Source: JBGSYN01 sp964412385 (lineage in GTDB: Bacteria > Pseudomonadota > Alphaproteobacteria > Geminicoccales > Geminicoccaceae). Taken from it: a stretch of 19,936 bases of DNA. The translations under genes and the position numbers were made by a program. The stretch lies in contig CAYPOV010000040.1 in the NCBI GenBank assembly GCA_964412385.1, positions 1-19,936 of the forward strand, in the 5' to 3' direction. Shown piece after piece: positions 15,917 to 19,936 of the stretch. The notes below the pieces were generated by a model. That model was not told the origin of the DNA. It did no database searches and saw only the letters and a program-made list of their open reading frames with translations. Within the stretch, counting starts at the first letter, position 1; every line of letters begins with the position of its first letter.

Positions 15917-16903
15917 ATGACGGCATACATTATTCGGCGGTGTCTCTATATGGTGCCGACGGTATTCATCATCAGTATTGTCGCCTTTCTCGTTATACAG
16001 GCACCGCCAGGCGATTTCCTGACATCGTACATGGCCGAACTTCAAGAAACTCTTGGGCCGATGTCGACCAGGGAGATTGAATTCTTGCGCGAGCAGTACG
16101 GCCTCGACCGCCCAATCTGGGAGCAATACCTCACCTGGATCTGGAAGATCGTCAGCGAGGGCGATTTTGGGCCGAGTCTCGCGCAAAATCGGCCAGTTAG
16201 CGAGATACTCTGGGAGCGAATTCCGCTAACCATCGGGATCACCTTCTTGACGCTTGTTTTCACTTGGATCGTTGCCATTCCACTGGGCGTCTATTCTGCG
16301 GTTCGCCAATATAGCCTCTTCGATTATTCCTTTACCTTTCTCGCCTTTCTCGGCCGTTCTATTCCGGAATTCATGCTCGCTTTAATCTTGATGTTCTTGG
16401 CGTATTCGCTGTTGGGCTGGAGCTTGGGCGGGCTGTTCAGTCCGGAGTATCAGTTCGCACCCTGGTCCTTCGGCAAGGTTGTCGATCTTTTCAAGCATCT
16501 GCTCTTGCCGATCATTGTTATCGGCGCCTCGGGGACCGCTTTTCTGGTGCGTGTGCTGCGCGGCATGGTCTTGGACGAATTGGGCAAGCTCTATGTGCAA
16601 ACGGCGCGTGCCAAGGGCTTGGCCGAGCGCGTGGTGATTTGGAAACATGTTTTCCGCATTTCGATGCTGCCGATTATCTCGACGGTCGGCTGGCTATTGC
16701 CGCAACTCGTCTCGGGCGAGGTAATCGCCTCGATCGTCTTGAATCTGCCAACAACCGGCTCAGCCATGTTCACGGCGTTGCGCGATCAGGATATGTATTT
16801 GGCTGGCAGTTTCATCCTGATTTTGAGCCTGCTCACTGTGATCGGCACACTCGTTTCTGACATTCTCCTTGCGGTGATCGATCCGCGGATACGGTACGAC
16901 TAA
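15917..16903 (+). CDS. ABC importer permease 1 (DppB/OppB-like)
   Basis: A 328-residue inner-membrane permease. The N-terminus MTAYIIRRCLYMVPTVFIIS gives the standard first helix of DppB-like proteins, followed by a periplasmic loop, and about six membrane segments in all. The EAA loop that contacts the ATPase is at about 224-247 (KLYVQTARAKGLAERVV). The PIISTVGWLLPQLVSGEVI block is family-typical. I start at ATG 15917; an upstream extension in frame would run through the UUCG hairpin, which argues against it. It overlaps the next permease by one base (TAATG). Confidence 0.93.
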   Translation: MTAYIIRRCLYMVPTVFIISIVAFLVIQAPPGDFLTSYMAELQETLGPMSTREIEFLREQYGLDRPIWEQYLTWIWKIVSEGDFGPSLAQNRPVSEILWERIPLTIGITFLTLVFTWIVAIPLGVYSAVRQYSLFDYSFTFLAFLGRSIPEFMLALILMFLAYSLLGWSLGGLFSPEYQFAPWSFGKVVDLFKHLLLPIIVIGASGTAFLVRVLRGMVLDELGKLYVQTARAKGLAERVVIWKHVFRISMLPIISTVGWLLPQLVSGEVIASIVLNLPTTGSAMFTALRDQDMYLAGSFILILSLLTVIGTLVSDILLAVIDPRIRYD

Positions 16904-18063
16904 TGGCCAAAGACCTTTCTCACGATCCGCAATCCCTGATCAGACCGGCACCCAACCTTGAGGCGGAAGCGGTAACGCCCGAAAAGCAAGTGGCCGAGAC
17001 CCAATGGCGGCTCATCATCAGACGCTTTCGCCGACATCGTTTAGCGGTGATCAGTTTTTGGATCTTGGTCGCCATGTATATCGGCGGCGTCGGCTTTCCC
17101 GAAGTCCTCGCACCTTATGACGCCTGGACCGAGTTCGACGATACCTATTTGCCGCCGCAGCGCCCGCGTTTCATTGATGTCGAGGGCAACTTCCATCTCA
17201 GGCCCTTTGTCTATGATTGGGACAAGGAGATGGATCCGGAAACTTGGCAGTTTACCTACACAGCCGACACCAGCACCCGCTATCCGATCAAGTTCTTTCA
17301 CCGCGGTGATGAATACAAACTCTGGGGTCTTATTCCGGGCGACATCCATCTCATTGGCGTCGATGCTCCCGGCAAACTCGTGCTGCTTGGCACCGATGCC
17401 TTGGGACGAGACCTTCTCAGCCGAACCATTCATGCCTGCCGCGTCTCACTTACGATCGGCTTTGTCGGTGTCTTTATAAGCCTATTCCTTGGCCTGCTCT
17501 TGGGTGGCATATCGGGCTTGGTGGGCGGCTTTGTTGACGACGTCATTCAACGGATCATCGAAGCGCTGCAGGCGATCCCGCAACTCCCCTTATGGCTCGC
17601 TCTGGCGGCCGCCGTTCCCAAGGAATGGTCGGCACTCCAGGTCTATTTTGCCATCACCGTAATCCTTTCCTTGATGGGATGGACCGGCCTTGCCCGCGTC
17701 GTGCGCTCGAAATTCATCTCTTTGCGGGAAGAGGATTATGTGACCGCCGCGCGCGGCTATAATGCGCCTATGATGACCATTATCGGCCGCCATCTCGTGC
17801 CCAACTTCATGAGCTACATCATCGTCAGCCTCACACTAGCGATCCCAGCCATGATCCTCGCCGAGACCTCCTTGAGCTTTTTGGGGGTAGGTCTCAGACC
17901 GCCCGTGGTCAGCCTCGGCGTGTTGCTTCAAAAGGCGCAGAGTTTCCAGAATGTGCAGCTTTTCCCATGGCTCCTGACACCTGGTCTTGTGGTTGTGGTT
18001 GCCGTGCTCTGTTTCAATTTCGTGGGCGACGGCCTGCGTGACGCGGCGGACCCCTATAAATGA
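16903..18063 (+). CDS. ABC importer permease 2 (DppC/OppC-like, with long periplasmic insert)
   Basis: A 386-residue inner-membrane permease. A cytoplasmic N-terminus leads to helix 1 (about 48-68). A periplasmic insert of roughly 95 residues, rich in aromatic and acidic residues (WTEFDDTYLPPQ, VYDWDKEMDPETW), comes before the family block LLGTDALGRDLLSR (161-174). DppC-type proteins usually have only 20-30 residues there; the long form is seen in YejE-like proteins, which fits the long binding protein. The EAA loop is EEDYVTAARGYNAP. The gene starts by one-base overlap with permease 1 and ends by four-base overlap (ATGA) with the ATPase gene, so translation is coupled. Confidence 0.93.
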   Translation: MAKDLSHDPQSLIRPAPNLEAEAVTPEKQVAETQWRLIIRRFRRHRLAVISFWILVAMYIGGVGFPEVLAPYDAWTEFDDTYLPPQRPRFIDVEGNFHLRPFVYDWDKEMDPETWQFTYTADTSTRYPIKFFHRGDEYKLWGLIPGDIHLIGVDAPGKLVLLGTDALGRDLLSRTIHACRVSLTIGFVGVFISLFLGLLLGGISGLVGGFVDDVIQRIIEALQAIPQLPLWLALAAAVPKEWSALQVYFAITVILSLMGWTGLARVVRSKFISLREEDYVTAARGYNAPMMTIIGRHLVPNFMSYIIVSLTLAIPAMILAETSLSFLGVGLRPPVVSLGVLLQKAQSFQNVQLFPWLLTPGLVVVVAVLCFNFVGDGLRDAADPYK

Positions 18064-19154
18064 TTGATACAGCGTCACGGGCCCAGACGGGATCGTCGCC
18101 CAAATCTCTTTTGTCGGTGCGTGGCCTTACCAAGCACTTTCCGATCCAGCGTGGTGTATTGCGTCGCGTCGACGGTCACGTGCGTGCGGTCGATGGCGTT
18201 GATCTCGACATCAAAGAAGGTGAGACTTTGGGCCTCGTCGGCGAATCGGGTTGTGGCAAGACAACCACGGGCCGGTGCATTCCCCGATTGGTGGAGCCGT
18301 CGGGCGGCGAGATCAAATTCATGAGTGACAAGGGGCAAGTCGATATTGCCACGCTCGAAGGCGAGGCCCTCAGAAACGTCCGCCGGCAGATCCAGATCAT
18401 TTTTCAAGATCCCATGTCCTCCTTGAACCCGCGCATGACGGTGCGCGATATCATCGCCGATCCCCTCAAGGTCAATGGCGTTACCAGGCGCCAGGAGCAG
18501 ACCGATCGCGTGGTCGCGGCCTTGGAGCGTGTGCGCATACCGGCGAGCTACCTCAACCGCTATCCGCACGAATTTTCTGGTGGCCAGAGGCAGCGCATTG
18601 GCATTGCCCGATCGCTCATCCTCGACCCCCGCCTGGTGATCTGCGACGAGGCCGTCTCCGCACTCGATGTCTCGATCCAAGCGCAGGTGATCAATCTTCT
18701 GGAAGACCTGCAACGCGAGCTCAAGCTCACCTATCTCTTCATCGCCCATGATTTGAGTGTAGTCGAACATATCTCGACGCGGGTCGCTGTAATGTACTTG
18801 GGTCGGGTGGTCGAGCTCGCGGATGCCGATTCGCTCTACCAAAAGCCGCAGCATCCCTACACCGAAGCCTTGATGCGCTCCATCCCCATGGCAGATCCGC
18901 GGGCGCGCTCGAAACGACCGCCACTCGAAGGTGGCGTGCCTGATCCCTCCAACCCGCCATCCGGCTGCCATTTCCACCCACGCTGTCCCTATGCGACGGA
19001 ACTGTGCCGCGTCGAACGTCCTGAGCTCAAGGAATCGGCGCGAGAGGCTGGGCATTTGGTCTCGTGTCATCACGCGGATGTACTAACGCTCGAAGGTTTC
19101 GAATCGATCCGGCAAGGTCGCTTGGACGCCGGCAAGGAGGCGATGCCGGCATGA
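18060..19154 (+). CDS. ABC importer ATPase (OppF/DppF-like)
   Basis: A 364-residue nucleotide-binding subunit on the cytoplasmic face of the importer. Walker A is GESGCGKT (61-68), Q-loop Q116 in IIFQDPMSSLNP, signature FSGGQRQR (172-179), Walker B LVICDE (192-197) and switch H230. The C-terminal family domain holds cysteines at 303, 309, 316 and 336 (GCHFHPRCP, ELC, VSCHH), the pattern seen in peptide-importer ATPases. It overlaps both its neighbours by the ATGA four-base arrangement. This OppF-like subunit comes before the OppD-like one, the reverse of the classical opp and dpp order. Confidence 0.94.
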   Translation: MIDTASRAQTGSSPKSLLSVRGLTKHFPIQRGVLRRVDGHVRAVDGVDLDIKEGETLGLVGESGCGKTTTGRCIPRLVEPSGGEIKFMSDKGQVDIATLEGEALRNVRRQIQIIFQDPMSSLNPRMTVRDIIADPLKVNGVTRRQEQTDRVVAALERVRIPASYLNRYPHEFSGGQRQRIGIARSLILDPRLVICDEAVSALDVSIQAQVINLLEDLQRELKLTYLFIAHDLSVVEHISTRVAVMYLGRVVELADADSLYQKPQHPYTEALMRSIPMADPRARSKRPPLEGGVPDPSNPPSGCHFHPRCPYATELCRVERPELKESAREAGHLVSCHHADVLTLEGFESIRQGRLDAGKEAMPA

Positions 19155-19936
19155 CCACGCGCGACTATGTTCTGGAGGTCGACGGCCTCGCCACGCATTT
19201 CACAACCGATTCCGGCATTATCAAAGCGGTCGATGGGGTGAGCTTCGAGGAGCCGAGCGGCAAGACCTTGGGAATCGTCGGCGGATCGGGATCCGGAAAA
19301 TCGGTCACTGCCCTCTCGATCATGCAGCTGCTGCCGCGCCCCAAGGGCGATATCGTGGCGGGCTCGATCACCTATCGAGGCCGTGGCGATGCGGCACCGG
19401 TGCGCATCGATCAGCTCGATCCGCAAGGCCAGGATATGCGGAGCCTCAGGGGCAACGAGATCGCCATGATCTTCCAGGAACCCATGACCTCGCTCAATCC
19501 GGTCTTTACCGTCGGCAGCCAAATCATCGAGGCGATCCGTCTGCATCTCGGCTTGAACAAGCGCGACGCACGCGACCATGCGGCGGCGATGCTTGAAAAA
19601 GTCGGCATCGCCAATCCGTTGCAGCGGCTCAAGGAATATCCTCATCAGTTCTCAGGTGGCATGCGCCAGCGGGCGATGATCGCGATGGGGCTTTCCTGCG
19701 ACCCCAAGCTTCTGGTTGCCGATGAGCCGACAACCGCCTTGGATGTTACCATCGAGGCGCAAATTCTGCGGTTGATGCGCGATCTGCAAGATGATCTCGG
19801 CATGTCGATCATCATCATTACCCATGATCTCGGGGTGATCGGCGAGGTCGCCGATGAGGTGCTGGTCATGTATGCCGGACGAATTGTCGAGCGCGGGACC
19901 ACGTACGAAATCTTCTACGAACCGAAACACCCCTAT
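19151..19936 (+). CDS. ABC importer ATPase (OppD/DppD-like), 3' end outside window
   Basis: The first 262 residues of the second nucleotide-binding subunit. Walker A is GGSGSGKS (44-51), where relatives usually have GESGSGKS. The Q-loop is MIFQEPMTSLNP (Q109), signature FSGGMRQR (167-174), Walker B LLVADE (187-192) and switch H225. Sequence ends at EPKHPY, just before the C-terminal oligopeptide-transporter domain, so about 60-80 residues are missing by family length. It pairs with the preceding ATPase to drive the importer. Confidence 0.94.
   Translation, partial: MTTRDYVLEVDGLATHFTTDSGIIKAVDGVSFEEPSGKTLGIVGGSGSGKSVTALSIMQLLPRPKGDIVAGSITYRGRGDAAPVRIDQLDPQGQDMRSLRGNEIAMIFQEPMTSLNPVFTVGSQIIEAIRLHLGLNKRDARDHAAAMLEKVGIANPLQRLKEYPHQFSGGMRQRAMIAMGLSCDPKLLVADEPTTALDVTIEAQILRLMRDLQDDLGMSIIIITHDLGVIGEVADEVLVMYAGRIVERGTTYEIFYEPKHPY

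Noticed and set aside
18075..19073. 332-residue minus-strand open frame
   Set aside because: Antisense to the OppF-like ATPase with all ABC motifs; a shadow due to codon bias.

Overview
The window looks like chromosomal DNA of a moderately GC-rich alphaproteobacterium. The grounds are a GGTGDLA-type glucose-6-phosphate dehydrogenase as seen in rhizobia-like bacteria, rich use of ABC importers of the peptide/oligosaccharide type, and tightly packed, often overlapping genes. Genus cannot be set from the sequence alone. There are no rRNA or tRNA genes, insertion sequences, integrases or CRISPR arrays that I can see. Both ends cut a gene: zwf on the left and an ABC ATPase on the right.

Left part (1-5486). 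A partial zwf (minus) is divergent from a short-chain dehydrogenase (plus). That gene converges on a two-gene minus-strand unit: a SAM-dependent methyltransferase followed by a family 2 glycosyltransferase. A 235-base divergent spacer with an interrupted palindrome (4121-4144) leads to a second short-chain dehydrogenase overlapped by a small cupin gene.

Middle (5478-10634). This is the least ordinary stretch. A 163-residue orphan ORF and a 57-base broken copy of a permease 3' end lie left of a two-gene unit. The unit encodes a HlyD-like membrane fusion protein with a long coiled coil and a processive, membrane-embedded family 2 glycosyltransferase (QxxRW type). The nearest precedent I can name is the bgsBA-type mixed-linkage glucan synthase pair of Sinorhizobium; the best reading is a synthase-dependent exopolysaccharide system. 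The same 57 bases occur on the right, as the true 3' end of an intact permease gene, so the unit sits between two direct repeats of about 88 percent identity. This suggests arrival or rearrangement by recombination. A 336-base spacer with several inverted repeats lies upstream of it.

Right part (10635-19936). Two divergent operons share a 188-base spacer with a perfect 14-base palindrome. The minus operon encodes a sugar-phosphate isomerase/epimerase-like TIM barrel, a phytanoyl-CoA-dioxygenase-like Fe(II)/2-oxoglutarate oxygenase and an APC-type permease. The plus operon is a full five-gene family 5 ABC importer: binding protein, two permeases and two ATPases. A UUCG-capped hairpin after the binding-protein gene probably sets its expression above the rest. 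Together they look like a regulated uptake and breakdown locus for a small organic compound, sugar derivative or peptide-like substrate whose identity is not visible.
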